NCBI RefSeq assembly: GCF_900890425.1
Contig: NZ_CAAHFG010000002.1
Location: 496,001-560,000, forward strand
DNA from: Pontiella desulfatans
Lineage (GTDB): Bacteria > Verrucomicrobiota > Kiritimatiellia > Kiritimatiellales > Pontiellaceae
Direction: 5' to 3'
DNA: 64,000 nt
Shown: piece by piece, positions 8,852-17,623 of the stretch
Numbering within the stretch: the first letter of the stretch is position 1
How the letters are laid out: the number at the start of each line of letters is the position of its first letter
Program-made: the position numbers and the translations under genes
The notes under the pieces: model-generated
Database searches by the model: none
What the model was told of the DNA's origin: nothing
The model's input: the letters and a program-made list of their open reading frames with translations, nothing else

Positions 8852-8903
8852 CCCGCTCGTATCCGCTCGTAAATACGTGCGCCCGCTCGTATCCGCTCGT
8901 AAA
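8852..8903. repeat. Two 22-bp direct repeats, period 30 bp
   Basis: The 22-mer CCCGCTCGTATCCGCTCGTAAA occurs at 8852-8873 and again at 8882-8903, and it contains an internal CCGCTCGTA repeat. It sits immediately after the stop codon of the AlbA gene and before the truncated hsdR copy. Only two units are present and there is no spacer variety. It looks like local duplication at a recombination scar rather than an array. Confidence 0.8.
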
Positions 8904-8907
8904 CACC

Positions 8908-10575
8908 CTATCCCCGCTCATAATACGTACCCTTGCCCTGTCCTTTGGCAACGATGCTTCCTTCATCTGAAAGTTTCTTTAACAGCCGAGTGGATTGAAA
9001 AGGGCTGATTCGGCACAGATCAGCCACCTCTGCCCGCCGGATTGAGCCGTGGGCGTTAATATAGCTCAGCACCATCTGCTCCTGCTGGATGCGGTCAAAC
9101 CCGCTCTGTCGTACGTATGCCGCCTTCTGTCCGGCATGACGGTATACTTTCGCGCTGAGGGTATAGGTGCGCCCTCGGCCCGTTCCGTGCGCGTCAACCA
9201 CCCCGGACTCCATCAACCGCTCTAAAACGGATCGCACAGCACCTTCCGGTTTCTGAACGGCACCTGCCAGCTCCGTACAGGCCATGCGCCGCCCCTCGCG
9301 CAGGCTGGAGAGAATAATCAGACTATCGACCGGTAGCGCCCCGCCCGCCTTCTCTTCATGAGTCAAAATCATCTTGAGAAATTCAATGTCGGCATCGGCA
9401 TTTGTCAGCTGAACCGAAACGGTTACCGCGTTCGACATACTGTAATCCGGAAGGGCTCGGCCATAGCGGAGCATTCCCTCAAAAATACGGTCAATACCGC
9501 GCCCGGTGCGTTCTGCCAAACCAATCCGTTTAACAATGTCCGCCAGCAAGGGGTTGCGAGAGCGAGGTGCCGTGGTCAACAGGTTTTCCAAAGTCACCCC
9601 TTCAACAAAACCACCGGGGCTGGAAATCGTCATGCCGTCATCATCCAGCCGAACATGTACGGCACCCAAGCGGGAATAATCGCGATGAACCAGCGAGTTT
9701 ACAAACGCCTCGCGGAATCCCCGACGGTCATAGTTTGGAACCGGCACCCGGAACAAGCCGATATCGACCTCCTGTTCCTCCACCCGCGCCAGAAACAGGC
9801 TTTCGATTTCCTTGAAGGTTTGTAACAGGGGCTTGCGGAAGAATTCGTTCACCCGGACATCTGTCCCATGCAACACCTGGAACGCCACCTCATGAGCAGG
9901 AAGATGACGGCGCAATTCCGCCTCCTTTCCGAGGAGCAGCAAACCCGCCACCGTCGGGCAGTACACGCCTTCATGCCGGGTGGTTAATCCTAACGCTCCA
10001 TCAAGCTCAGGGTCATCAAGGGCCAAAAGCGACTGGTCTCCACCATAAAGCCGGATAGCCTCCCGAATGCGCTCGCGCTCCAAAGCACTTAACTGTTTAA
10101 CATCCAGCTCCACGACCGGCGCGGCACTCGGATCGACCAATCCCAAGCTCGACTGGCGCTGTATAAATTCATGCGGAAGAAAGGGAATGGATTCCGGGGT
10201 ACCGTTCGCCATTAAACGCCGCCGTTGTAACAACCCTTCCGATGTCGCAACCAGTTGCCGGGATTTCGGGACATCGATCACACCGACTGGCGTTCCATCA
10301 ATCAATACGGATTCGGCAGTAACACCCAAAGCAGGAATAGTTCTATTGGCAACCAGTGCAGACAATCCGGAAAGTTCACGATGAGCTTGGTGCAGTCCCG
10401 TCACATCGCCATCATCCTCGACGCCCAAAAGCAGCGCGCCACCGTCCGTGTTTGCCAGACCAACCAGAGCCGCAATCAGCTCGCGATCCGGCAGACGGTT
10501 CCTATCGCTCTTGAACTCCAGCGTCAGGCTTTCACCCTCGGCAATGAGCTTCCTGATTTCCGCTTCCGTTTTCAT
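8908..10575 (-). CDS. AlbA_2/Schlafen-type DNA-binding protein with GHKL ATPase and winged-helix tail
   Basis: This protein of 555 residues belongs to the COG2865-like group. The N-terminal AlbA_2 domain is clear (ESLTLEFKSD, ELIAALVGLANTDGGALLLG). The middle has a HATPase-type segment (FREAFVNSLVHRDYS, ISSPGGFVEGVTLENLL, LAERTGRGIDRI). The C-terminus has two winged-helix stretches (AEVADLCRISPFQSTRLLKKL). The ATG at 10575 with GAGG upstream is preferred to an upstream start. Such proteins are often found in restriction and other defence loci; a regulatory or accessory defence role is inferred. It lies between hsdS and the damaged fic/hsdR region on the same strand. Confidence 0.85.
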   Translation of the reverse strand: MKTEAEIRKLIAEGESLTLEFKSDRNRLPDRELIAALVGLANTDGGALLLGVEDDGDVTGLHQAHRELSGLSALVANRTIPALGVTAESVLIDGTPVGVIDVPKSRQLVATSEGLLQRRRLMANGTPESIPFLPHEFIQRQSSLGLVDPSAAPVVELDVKQLSALERERIREAIRLYGGDQSLLALDDPELDGALGLTTRHEGVYCPTVAGLLLLGKEAELRRHLPAHEVAFQVLHGTDVRVNEFFRKPLLQTFKEIESLFLARVEEQEVDIGLFRVPVPNYDRRGFREAFVNSLVHRDYSRLGAVHVRLDDDGMTISSPGGFVEGVTLENLLTTAPRSRNPLLADIVKRIGLAERTGRGIDRIFEGMLRYGRALPDYSMSNAVTVSVQLTNADADIEFLKMILTHEEKAGGALPVDSLIILSSLREGRRMACTELAGAVQKPEGAVRSVLERLMESGVVDAHGTGRGRTYTLSAKVYRHAGQKAAYVRQSGFDRIQQEQMVLSYINAHGSIRRAEVADLCRISPFQSTRLLKKLSDEGSIVAKGQGKGTYYERG

Positions 10576-10781
10576 TGACAAAACCTCAATACGATATAGT
10601 TTCCATCCCGACCCTACCGAGCCGAAGGCCAACGCCCCGCGTCGGTTATAACATTAGGCGAGGCGGGGTTGCTTTTTCAATCCGTTCCACCGAACGGTCG
10701 GCGGGCCGCCGACCCTCCACCCATCGGAAGGCGGCTGCGCCGCAACCCTTCTGCCCGCCTTCGGCATTCATCATTCCTTGT

Positions 10782-11951
10782 TCATGATTCGATATTCCCC
10801 AGCTCCCCCTTGAACGCCCGATCCTGCAACGACGCAAACAGCGCATCCAGTTCCGCCAGTGATTTACGGTGCGCCGCCTTCAGCTTTTCCAAGGAGAGGA
10901 TGCGGTCGGCGAATTGTTGCTGGAGCTTTAGCGGGGGGACTGGGATTTTCAGCGACGCGGCTTGTTTAGCATTGATGTTGAATTGAACAGCGGTGGCTCC
11001 TCCCGCTTTTTGCAAAATCAATTTCCCTCGATCCGATGACAGGAAAGAATAAAACCATACTGGATCACACTCCGTTTTGTCGGGGCGCATACGCATTACA
11101 TGTGAATCAATCACCACAGGCTCCCCATGTCCTAAAAAAAGCGATGCCTTCCCCAGTTGGTTTTTGGAACCGATAGCTCGGGCTATAATAACGTCACCCT
11201 CTTCGAGTTTAAATTTCTCAAAGTCCTTGTCAGGGATTTCCACTCGTCCACATTTTCCAAATGCAATTTGGGAGGATCCAACCTCACCGACTCTCACAAC
11301 AAGAACTCCAGTTCCTCTAGCTGGAATAGTAGTACCTATTCGTGGAGGAACGGCAAAAAGGCTTCCGCTATTTTTAACTGGCCACTCCATCGGGTTCGCA
11401 ACCGGATCACCGAACATTTCGAGGAAGATGGATTGGGAGAGGGAGGCGAGGAGGTTGAGGGCGGCGCGGCGCTTCGCCCGCAACGCCTCCGCCTTGTCCA
11501 GTATCCCCGCAATCCGCCGCTGCTCTTCCAAGGACGGGAGGGGGATTTCAATATCACGAATCTTCTTTACTGAAAGGTGCTTTACAGTAACGAAAGGTGT
11601 TTCATCCTCAATTTTTTTCAGAGCAGGTGGCAGGAAGTGAAACAGATAAGAACTATCTAACTGATCGGTGTTGGATGAAATACGGCATACCCGCTGATTT
11701 AAGAGGGCCTCTCCTCCCTTCCACTTTGCGCGGTTAAACTCACCGTCCATTCCGATTAAGATATCTCCATCATAAATGGTGAACTTTGGGTCGAAATCAC
11801 CGTTGTAAAAAGTTTCAGAATATCCCCTGACAATATCCCTGATTCGGATAATTGGCAGGTCTCCACCGTCGCCAAATTGCTTTGAGTTAAATGCAAATCC
11901 TGAAAGGATTTCCGTGCATTCTCCAACGGATGCTTTGGCGGTGCCGCTCAC
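10782..11951 (-). CDS. hsdS: Type I restriction-modification specificity subunit HsdS
   Basis: The 389-residue protein has two target-recognition domains. Each is followed by a conserved helical region with the usual HsdS wording: IPLPSLEEQRRIAGILDKAEAL in the middle and IPVPPLKLQQQFADRI near the end. These spacer helices set the distance between the two half-sites of the DNA target. The start is GTG at 11951, overlapping the hsdM stop by 4 bp (GTGA). A much longer upstream frame read through hsdM is spurious. The target sequence cannot be predicted by reading. Confidence 0.93.
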   Translation of the reverse strand: MSGTAKASVGECTEILSGFAFNSKQFGDGGDLPIIRIRDIVRGYSETFYNGDFDPKFTIYDGDILIGMDGEFNRAKWKGGEALLNQRVCRISSNTDQLDSSYLFHFLPPALKKIEDETPFVTVKHLSVKKIRDIEIPLPSLEEQRRIAGILDKAEALRAKRRAALNLLASLSQSIFLEMFGDPVANPMEWPVKNSGSLFAVPPRIGTTIPARGTGVLVVRVGEVGSSQIAFGKCGRVEIPDKDFEKFKLEEGDVIIARAIGSKNQLGKASLFLGHGEPVVIDSHVMRMRPDKTECDPVWFYSFLSSDRGKLILQKAGGATAVQFNINAKQAASLKIPVPPLKLQQQFADRILSLEKLKAAHRKSLAELDALFASLQDRAFKGELGNIES

Positions 11952-13507
11952 TTTAACAGCCCTTCCAGTTCCTGCATCCCGCTTTGAATCTCGCCTTCGA
12001 TCTGGTTGAGTTCGGCGAGGATGTCCTGCGGCGGGCGGTGGTCGATTTGTTCGTGGACGACTTCCTTGTAGCGGTTGAGGGAGAGGTCGTAGCCCTCGGC
12101 GGCAATGTCGGCCTTCGGAACGCAGAAGCTCTGGGCGGTGCGCTCCCTCGCAAGCTCGGGATTTGAAATGCCCGATTTGAAATCTGAAATGCTCCGCCAA
12201 CGGCGAAGCACATCGGGCAGGTTGTTTTTGGCGTGTTCGGCCTCGGTCAGTGGTTGCTTCGGCACGCAACCGAGCTTTTCTTCGGGCAGGAGCGGGGTGC
12301 GCTTGTCGTCGAGGCTCTGGCCATCGGCCTGCACGTCGTAGAACCAGACGTGGTCGGTTCCGCCAGAGTTGGTTTTGGTGAAGAACAGGATGGCGGTGCT
12401 GACCCCGGCATAGGGCTTGAACACGCCGCCGGGCAGGGAAACCACGGCATCGAGCTTTTGCTCCTCCACCAGCATCCGTCGCAGTTCCTTGTGCGCCTTG
12501 GACGAGCCGAACAGCACGCCGTCGGGCACAATCACCGCCGCGCGTCCGCCGGGCTTGAGCAGGCGCAGAAAAAGGGCGAGGAACAGCAGTTCGGTTTTCT
12601 TGGTCTTCACGATCTGAAGCAGATCCTTGGCGGTGTTTTCGTAGTCGAGGCTTCCGGCGAAGGGCGGATTGGCCAGCACGAGGGAATATTTTTCGGCCTC
12701 GCCTGCATGATCCTGCGCCAGCGAGTCGCGGTAGCGCACATCGGGATTCTCCACCCCGTGCAGCAGCATGTTCATGGAACCGATGCGCAGCATGGTGCTG
12801 TCGAAATCAAACCCGTGGAACATGCCGTGATGAAAGTGTTGTTTCAGCTTGGCATCGGTCAGCACTTCGGGATGGTGTTCCCGCAAATATTCGTTGGCCG
12901 CCACAAGGAAGCCACAGGTGCCGCTGGCCGGATCGCAGATGACATCCTTGGTTTGCGGGGCGGTCATTTCGACCATCAGCTGGATCATGTGGCGCGGGGT
13001 GCGGAACTGGCCGTTCTGCCCGGCGGAAGCAATCTTGCCGAGCATGTATTCATAGATGTCGCCCTTGGTGTCGCGATCCTCCATCGGCACCCCGCTGATC
13101 AGATCAACCACCTTGGCCAGCAGGGCGGGCGTGGGGATCGTGAACCGCGCATCCTTCATGTGGTGCGCATAGGTTGAATCATCCCCGCCCAACGTCCGCA
13201 GAAAAGGAAAGACGTGCTCCGCCACCACCGTAAACATGTCCGACGGGGCAAAGTGGCAGAACCGCGACCAGCGGAAGTCCTCGTAGTTCCGGCCCCGGTC
13301 GTCCTTTCCTTCCGGAAAGACGCGCTTCTCCATCGGACGCTTCAGGCGGTTGGCCTTGTTTTCCTCCAAGGTATGGAGATCGTCCAGGCGGCGCAGGAAC
13401 AGCAGATAGGTAATCTGCTCCATCACCTCCAGCGGATTCGCAATGCCCCCCGACCAAAACGCATCCCAAATCCTGTCAATCTTGCCCCGCAGTTCCCCAG
13501 TAATCAT
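11948..13507 (-). CDS. hsdM: Type I restriction-modification DNA methyltransferase subunit HsdM
   Basis: This ~519-residue adenine-N6 methyltransferase has an N-terminal HsdM helical domain (IWDAFWSGGIANPLEVMEQI), SAM-binding motif I (DPASGTCGFL) and catalytic motif IV NPPF. With HsdS it methylates the recognition site; with HsdR it forms the restriction complex. The ATG at 13507 follows GGAAGGA. It is translationally coupled to hsdS. The sequence is intact, so modification is likely functional. Confidence 0.95.
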   Translation of the reverse strand: MITGELRGKIDRIWDAFWSGGIANPLEVMEQITYLLFLRRLDDLHTLEENKANRLKRPMEKRVFPEGKDDRGRNYEDFRWSRFCHFAPSDMFTVVAEHVFPFLRTLGGDDSTYAHHMKDARFTIPTPALLAKVVDLISGVPMEDRDTKGDIYEYMLGKIASAGQNGQFRTPRHMIQLMVEMTAPQTKDVICDPASGTCGFLVAANEYLREHHPEVLTDAKLKQHFHHGMFHGFDFDSTMLRIGSMNMLLHGVENPDVRYRDSLAQDHAGEAEKYSLVLANPPFAGSLDYENTAKDLLQIVKTKKTELLFLALFLRLLKPGGRAAVIVPDGVLFGSSKAHKELRRMLVEEQKLDAVVSLPGGVFKPYAGVSTAILFFTKTNSGGTDHVWFYDVQADGQSLDDKRTPLLPEEKLGCVPKQPLTEAEHAKNNLPDVLRRWRSISDFKSGISNPELARERTAQSFCVPKADIAAEGYDLSLNRYKEVVHEQIDHRPPQDILAELNQIEGEIQSGMQELEGLLK

Positions 13508-13597
13508 GTCGTGTCCTTCCAAAAATCAAAACAGCCCATATTGAAGCAGGATAGAATATGCCTGTCCTCCAGCAACAACAAGAACAAGCCTGTAAGA

Positions 13598-15064
13598 TTA
13601 TGGGGCGAGAATGATCCTGAAATATTTCTGGGCTTCGTTGGTGCGCGTCGAAAAGATCATCGTATTGATCGACCCATTTCCAATAATCGCGTCGCCGACA
13701 TTCTCCCAGCCGTTGCTGTCGGAAAGATCGGTCGTGGATTGGATCTGGTAATTGGTTCCGGCCACCGACTTCCACCCCACCTCAACCGCCGTCCACAGCA
13801 TGGCAGAACCTATGTCGAACTGATGCGGCTGGGTGTCGTTGATGTATTCTTCGTAATTCGTATACCTGTCCCCATCGGAATCGTCGGTCGGCACACAGTT
13901 CGTGATACTGCCAAAGTGCTCGATCTCCCAATCGTCCTTAATGCCGTCTTCGTCATCGTCGATTTCCAACCACGCAATCCAACCCTCCCAATCTCCATCG
14001 GGATTTGTTCCAAATCCAACTATGACCTTTCCGTTATCTGAAACGGCCAATCCATATGTCAAAGACCATCCCGTCAGATCAAGCCCATGCTCATGAACAA
14101 GAACATCCTGGAGGTTCATCAGTCCACTGGATTCATCCCAGATAAAAGCTTCCGGGCCTTCATCAGAGTTGGAGTACCCGACGATTACGGAACCATCGGC
14201 GCTCGCATCCTCGGCAATAGAAATTTCACTTCCACCTGCAAAATCCCCCAATCCGATCAAGCCTTCCGAAGCCGTCCACCGAAAAGCCTCATGCCTGCCG
14301 CTGGAATTTTGGCTATAACCAACGATTGTTGATCCGTCGGCACTTATGCCTTTAGCCTCGCTCCTATCATCTCCCGATAATCGGCCGAGACCAACGCATC
14401 CGGTCGCCTCTGTCCAACGAAATGCTTCTCTTTCGCTTAAGCCGTTTTTATAATCCGGATATGCATACCCCACTACAATATCACCATTGGCACTTACGGC
14501 AGTAGCGACACTTTCAGCAGTCCCCGTCAAGAAACCTAATCCCTGTGCTCCGCCTTCTAAAGTCCATCTGAAGGCCTCACTGATGCTTTCTGATGGATAA
14601 TACAACCCTACAATGACATCACCGCCTGAGTTTACATCATAAGCAGTACTGGTCGGCTCTCCGCCTAAATGGGTTCCCAAGCCCTCCATGCCATCAGCCA
14701 CGGACCACCGATACGCTTCTTGTTGTCCCGCGACAGGCAAGTCGGCATAACCAACGATCACTGAACCATCAGCATTAACACCATTCCCTCGGTTTTCAAA
14801 AATATATGTCGCCAATGTGTTCGTTAGCTCTTCCATTCCACCATTTTGTGTCCACCTATATGTGGCTGTGTAGCTGGTCTCCACGCTGTTGCTTGCCCAG
14901 CTATTGCCAACCACCACTCTACCATCGGCACTTATGTCCCACGCTTCGCTTCGATACATTCCGCCCGGTAGATCACCAAGCCCCTGAAAAGCCGCCGTAC
15001 TGGCGAAAACACAGTTTGCCGATATGAATATAGCTACTCCGGTAGTTATGCCCTTAATGCCCAT
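13598..15064 (-). CDS. Secreted HAF-repeat protein with calcium-binding type-3 linker
   Basis: This 488-residue protein starts with a signal peptide (hydrophobic VAIFISANCVFA). It then has about six to seven repeats of ~50 residues with the HAF pattern: GLGDLPGG, ...ISADGRVVVG, ...EAFRWT. A DxDxDGxxDxWE / DSDGDRYTNYEEY calcium-binding linker follows. The C-terminal ~70-residue domain has the YQIQSTTDLS wording common in Verrucomicrobiota secreted proteins. HAF repeats probably form a beta-propeller, possibly an adhesin; the function is unknown. It is the only non-defence cargo recognised in this island. Confidence 0.85.
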   Translation of the reverse strand: MGIKGITTGVAIFISANCVFASTAAFQGLGDLPGGMYRSEAWDISADGRVVVGNSWASNSVETSYTATYRWTQNGGMEELTNTLATYIFENRGNGVNADGSVIVGYADLPVAGQQEAYRWSVADGMEGLGTHLGGEPTSTAYDVNSGGDVIVGLYYPSESISEAFRWTLEGGAQGLGFLTGTAESVATAVSANGDIVVGYAYPDYKNGLSEREAFRWTEATGCVGLGRLSGDDRSEAKGISADGSTIVGYSQNSSGRHEAFRWTASEGLIGLGDFAGGSEISIAEDASADGSVIVGYSNSDEGPEAFIWDESSGLMNLQDVLVHEHGLDLTGWSLTYGLAVSDNGKVIVGFGTNPDGDWEGWIAWLEIDDDEDGIKDDWEIEHFGSITNCVPTDDSDGDRYTNYEEYINDTQPHQFDIGSAMLWTAVEVGWKSVAGTNYQIQSTTDLSDSNGWENVGDAIIGNGSINTMIFSTRTNEAQKYFRIILAP

Positions 15065-15450
15065 GTCACCAACCCCGTTCAGTTGTTAACCTCCCCCCAT
15101 TTCACATCCGAAATGTCGTACAATATAGTAAGGATTTAAACTTTTTTCTTTATTTTTTTATTTCTTCCAACATGCACAGGAGACTCCTGGACGCAACGAT
15201 CCACTAGGCCATCCCCCATCGTATGGAACCAAAAGGGAGGGGCGGGGGAGGGGCCAGTCTTCGTCCCCGATCCGACAATCGCCATATTTCCGCATCCAAA
15301 TCACAGTCGAAAATCCAGATCCGGAAAGGGATTGATGAGCAGATACGAATACCTCCAGAAATCTTGTGGTATTTCTGTGGTACTTCAGGGGGTCAGACAG
15401 ATGCCTCCGGAACGAACCCAAACAAACAGACCCGAGCAGCGGAACAAAAC
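15065..15450. other. Non-coding right margin of the first island
   Basis: The first ~80 bp are AT-rich and probably hold the promoter of the HAF-repeat gene (TATATT upstream of its start on the minus strand). The rest contains only short overlapping frames on both strands with no ribosome site or motif. The stretch 15330-15420, if translated, gives no recognisable protein. I see nothing further supportable here. Confidence 0.45.
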
Positions 15451-15481
15451 AAAAACCCCGCTATCATTGGTTATAGCGAGG
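15451..15481 (-). terminator. Hairpin terminator linked to a tRNA 3' end
   Basis: CCCCGCTAT and ATAGCGAGG form a 9-bp stem with one G-T type mismatch and an 8-nt loop, flanked by A5 and T4. On the minus strand it ends in TTTTTG and directly follows the truncated tRNA 3' end at 15486-15507. That is the normal arrangement for a tRNA gene terminator. It could also act on the plus strand. Confidence 0.6.
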
Positions 15482-15485
15482 TTTT

Positions 15486-15507
15486 AAGGTGGTGGGCTCG
15501 GAGGGAG
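15486..15507 (-). repeat. Truncated third copy of the tRNA 3' end
   Basis: These 22 bases repeat the first half of the 43-bp att sequence (CCA, discriminator, acceptor strand, part of the T-stem). The sequence then diverges into a GC-rich segment with several small inverted repeats. It suggests an older or failed integration scar next to the intact att copy 137 bp further on. Confidence 0.7.
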
Positions 15508-15613
15508 TTGATGCTACGCACCCTTCGGGCAGCACTACGTGCTGTCTCTCTGCGCTGCGCTCCGAGTGAACCCCGCTTCGGGGGTTCGGCGTCTCCCACT
15601 CACCGCACCACGC

Positions 15614-15640
15614 AAAAAAAGCCAGCCGTTGGCTGACCTT
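15614..15640 (-). terminator. Rho-independent terminator next to the att site
   Basis: GTCAGCC and GGCTGGC-type arms (15621-15637) form a 7-bp hairpin with a CAA loop, followed on the minus strand by TTTTTTT. It lies immediately after the CCA end of the tRNA-derived repeat at 15644. As with the upstream copy, this matches a terminator that once followed a tRNA gene. Confidence 0.7.
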
Positions 15641-15643
15641 TTT

Positions 15644-15686
15644 AAGGTGGTGGGCTCGGAGGGACTTGAACCCCCGACCAAGAGAT
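15644..15686 (-). repeat. att-like direct repeat: 3' part of a tRNA-Met gene, integrase-proximal copy
   Basis: This is identical over 43 bp to 953-995. On the minus strand the tRNA likeness continues rightward to about 15691, where CTCATAA matches the anticodon loop of elongator tRNA-Met (CAT). Beyond that, no 5' tRNA half pairs with it, so the gene is incomplete here. An integrase gene begins about 140 bp downstream, so this is the attachment site of the element to the right as well as the right boundary of the island to the left. An intact tRNA-Met would be expected at the far end of the right-hand element; none is seen in the window. Confidence 0.85.
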
Positions 15687-15827
15687 TATGAGGCTATTTG
15701 TTTTTGGATTATTTCTTAGCTTTATTCGATATTTGGCAATATTTGTTGTGTTTCGGATGTATTTCAGTTGATTTGCCGCACCCTTCTGCTAGCGTTTACG
15801 AACATTAGGAAGCAAAAGGGTACGCCG

Positions 15828-17291
15828 ATGAAAACTACCAAAAAACGAGATTATTCCAAGCGCGGGAATGGCCGACTCTATATTCGCACGAAAGAAGGCA
15901 AAGAGAAAAAGCCAGGCCCTGGCGTTAAAGGAAACTACTATCTTGAATACAACCTCCCTACGGGAGAGGTCAACCCGGATACCGGCAAACCGATCACCAA
16001 GCGTAAAAAAGTTCGGTTGAATCATGCCGACGGCTCGCCGATCACCACCAAAGAGGATGCTGAAAAAGCTCGCGAGCGAATTGTCAGCCAGTATGTGGTC
16101 GGAGAGAAAAAAGAGCGTCTGCAGCGACTGAAAGCCGAGCTTGAGCTCGCTGAGCAGGAAGAGGCTCAGGTTTTTGAGGATCAAAACCCACCGCTGAAGG
16201 TTGCCACAGCATGGGAAACTTATCTTGCCAGCAATGATGCGCCGGAAACGGGAGAGGATACTCTGAAATATTATGCAGGCTACTGGAATAAATTCTCTCA
16301 ATGGATTGGGGGGAAATTCCCGGACGTTATCTTTCTGCGGGACATTTCTCCCGAAATGGCCAATGGCTACGTTTCTGAATTGAATCGACGGAAGATTAGT
16401 CCGAATACATTCAACAAACACATTGGCTTCATGAAGCTCTTCTTTCGTGTATTGGAAGAGCCGGCACGCCTAGAGGGAAATCCATTCGAGAAAGTCAAAA
16501 AGAAGAAACTGAAAACCAACGTTCGACGGGAGCTTAAAATCGAGGAGTTGAAAACCATCCTCGATAATGCCGAGGGACAATTAAAAACCCTGCTTTGTCT
16601 AGGGACCTTCACCGGGTTGCGTCTTGGTGATTGCTGTACCCTGAGATGGACAGAAGTGGATATGGATCGACGGCAGATTCGGCGTATTCCAAATAAGCTG
16701 AGCCACAACGACAATGCCCGCCCTGTGGTTGTCGGGATACCGATCGCTCTTTATCAAAATCTGAGAGAGACGCCCGTTCGAAAAAGAAAGGGTTATATCG
16801 TTCCTGAGTTCGCCGACCTCTACATGTACCGGAATGAAAGCGGACGGCCAACGCGGCAACCAGAGATCACCAAACAAATACAGGCACATTTCATCGATCA
16901 CGGGATTCAAACCCACAGAGAAGGGACGGGCTTCAAGTTGCTGCCTGATCCGAACCGTCCGGGAAAATTTAAGAAAGAACACACGGGGAAACGGGCGGTT
17001 GTTGAAGTCGGATTTCATTCATTGCGTCATACCTTCGTATCTCTTCAGGCGGAGCGAGGAACCCCGCAAAGTACCGTCCAGGCCATTGTCGGACACGGGA
17101 GTCCCGCTATGACCCAGCATTACACCCACATCACAAACGAAGCCGCTCAGCAGGCTGCAAAGGCTTTAGACTCGGGCATCATCGATGCTGAATATGAAAT
17201 TATAAAAAAAGTGCCAAGTTGGATACGGGATAAGCTTGTACAGATGACTGCTGATAATTGGGAATCCATACGCGACCAATTGTTAAGCTGA
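15828..17291 (+). CDS. Tyrosine recombinase / integrase
   Basis: This 487-residue phage-type integrase has an N-terminal arm-binding part, a SAM-like core-binding domain (around residues 125-220) and a catalytic domain. The catalytic residues are visible: Arg in TGLRLGDCCTLRW (near residue 263), HSLRH (near 397-401), GHGS, and the nucleophile Tyr in QHYTH (near 430). The ATG at 15828 is preferred over an upstream in-frame start because it opens the conserved basic N-terminus. It catalyses integration and excision at the adjacent tRNA-Met site. It converges with the excisionase-like gene, overlapping by 9 bp. Confidence 0.92.
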   Translation: MKTTKKRDYSKRGNGRLYIRTKEGKEKKPGPGVKGNYYLEYNLPTGEVNPDTGKPITKRKKVRLNHADGSPITTKEDAEKARERIVSQYVVGEKKERLQRLKAELELAEQEEAQVFEDQNPPLKVATAWETYLASNDAPETGEDTLKYYAGYWNKFSQWIGGKFPDVIFLRDISPEMANGYVSELNRRKISPNTFNKHIGFMKLFFRVLEEPARLEGNPFEKVKKKKLKTNVRRELKIEELKTILDNAEGQLKTLLCLGTFTGLRLGDCCTLRWTEVDMDRRQIRRIPNKLSHNDNARPVVVGIPIALYQNLRETPVRKRKGYIVPEFADLYMYRNESGRPTRQPEITKQIQAHFIDHGIQTHREGTGFKLLPDPNRPGKFKKEHTGKRAVVEVGFHSLRHTFVSLQAERGTPQSTVQAIVGHGSPAMTQHYTHITNEAAQQAAKALDSGIIDAEYEIIKKVPSWIRDKLVQMTADNWESIRDQLLS

Positions 17292-17588
17292 GTTCTGCGG
17301 GAGGTCTTTCGTTCCGGCTTGAGCTAGGTGTTCAACCTCATTCAGATTATAGCGCACTTTGCGGGATGAAATGCGGATTGGGTTTAAGAGGCCGGCGTTG
17401 GCGTAGCGCCGAACAGTAACCGGATGGACATCAAGAATTTTTGCTGCTTCCCTGATGGTGCCGGGGCGTGGTTTCTTTTCGATATTCACTGCGGCCAGTT
17501 GCTTTAAGATTTTCTGTGCATCTTCCGGCAAAACAGTTTCATCGGTAGAAAGAACATTTTTTATAAGCTCTATGGTTGTCCTTTTCAT
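17283..17588 (-). CDS. Excisionase-like small DNA-binding protein (MerR/HTH_17 type)
   Basis: This 101-residue protein has a central helix-turn-helix: TIREAAKILDVHPVTVRRYA, followed by GLLNPIRISSRKVRYNLNEV. That is the winged-helix pattern of excisionases and MerR-type regulators. The ATG at 17588 with AAGGAG upstream is preferred over an earlier in-frame start. Its position beside the integrase, in convergent orientation, fits a directionality factor. A plain transcription regulator is the alternative. A GTGTGAC motif (17617-17623) lies ~30 bp upstream of the start. Confidence 0.75.
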   Translation of the reverse strand: MKRTTIELIKNVLSTDETVLPEDAQKILKQLAAVNIEKKPRPGTIREAAKILDVHPVTVRRYANAGLLNPIRISSRKVRYNLNEVEHLAQAGTKDLPQNSA

Positions 17589-17616
17589 GATGCTACTCCT
17601 TGAAAATGCATGCGGC

Positions 17617-17623
17617 GTCACAC
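17617..17623 (-). promoter_or_regulatory. GTGTGAC motif, copy 1
   Basis: GTGTGAC on the minus strand, followed by GC and about ten bases later by the ribosome site of the excisionase-like gene. The same heptamer occurs in four other intergenic stretches of this element (22727, 22969, 27227, 29911). It overlaps the stop codon of the upstream gene. Confidence 0.45.

Noticed and set aside
8852-8903. Possible CRISPR-like repeat
   Set aside because: Only two 22-bp units with an 8-bp gap, internally repetitive, and no cas genes.
12233-13177. 314-codon plus-strand open frame
   Set aside because: Antisense shadow of hsdM, whose SAM-binding and NPPF motifs are intact.
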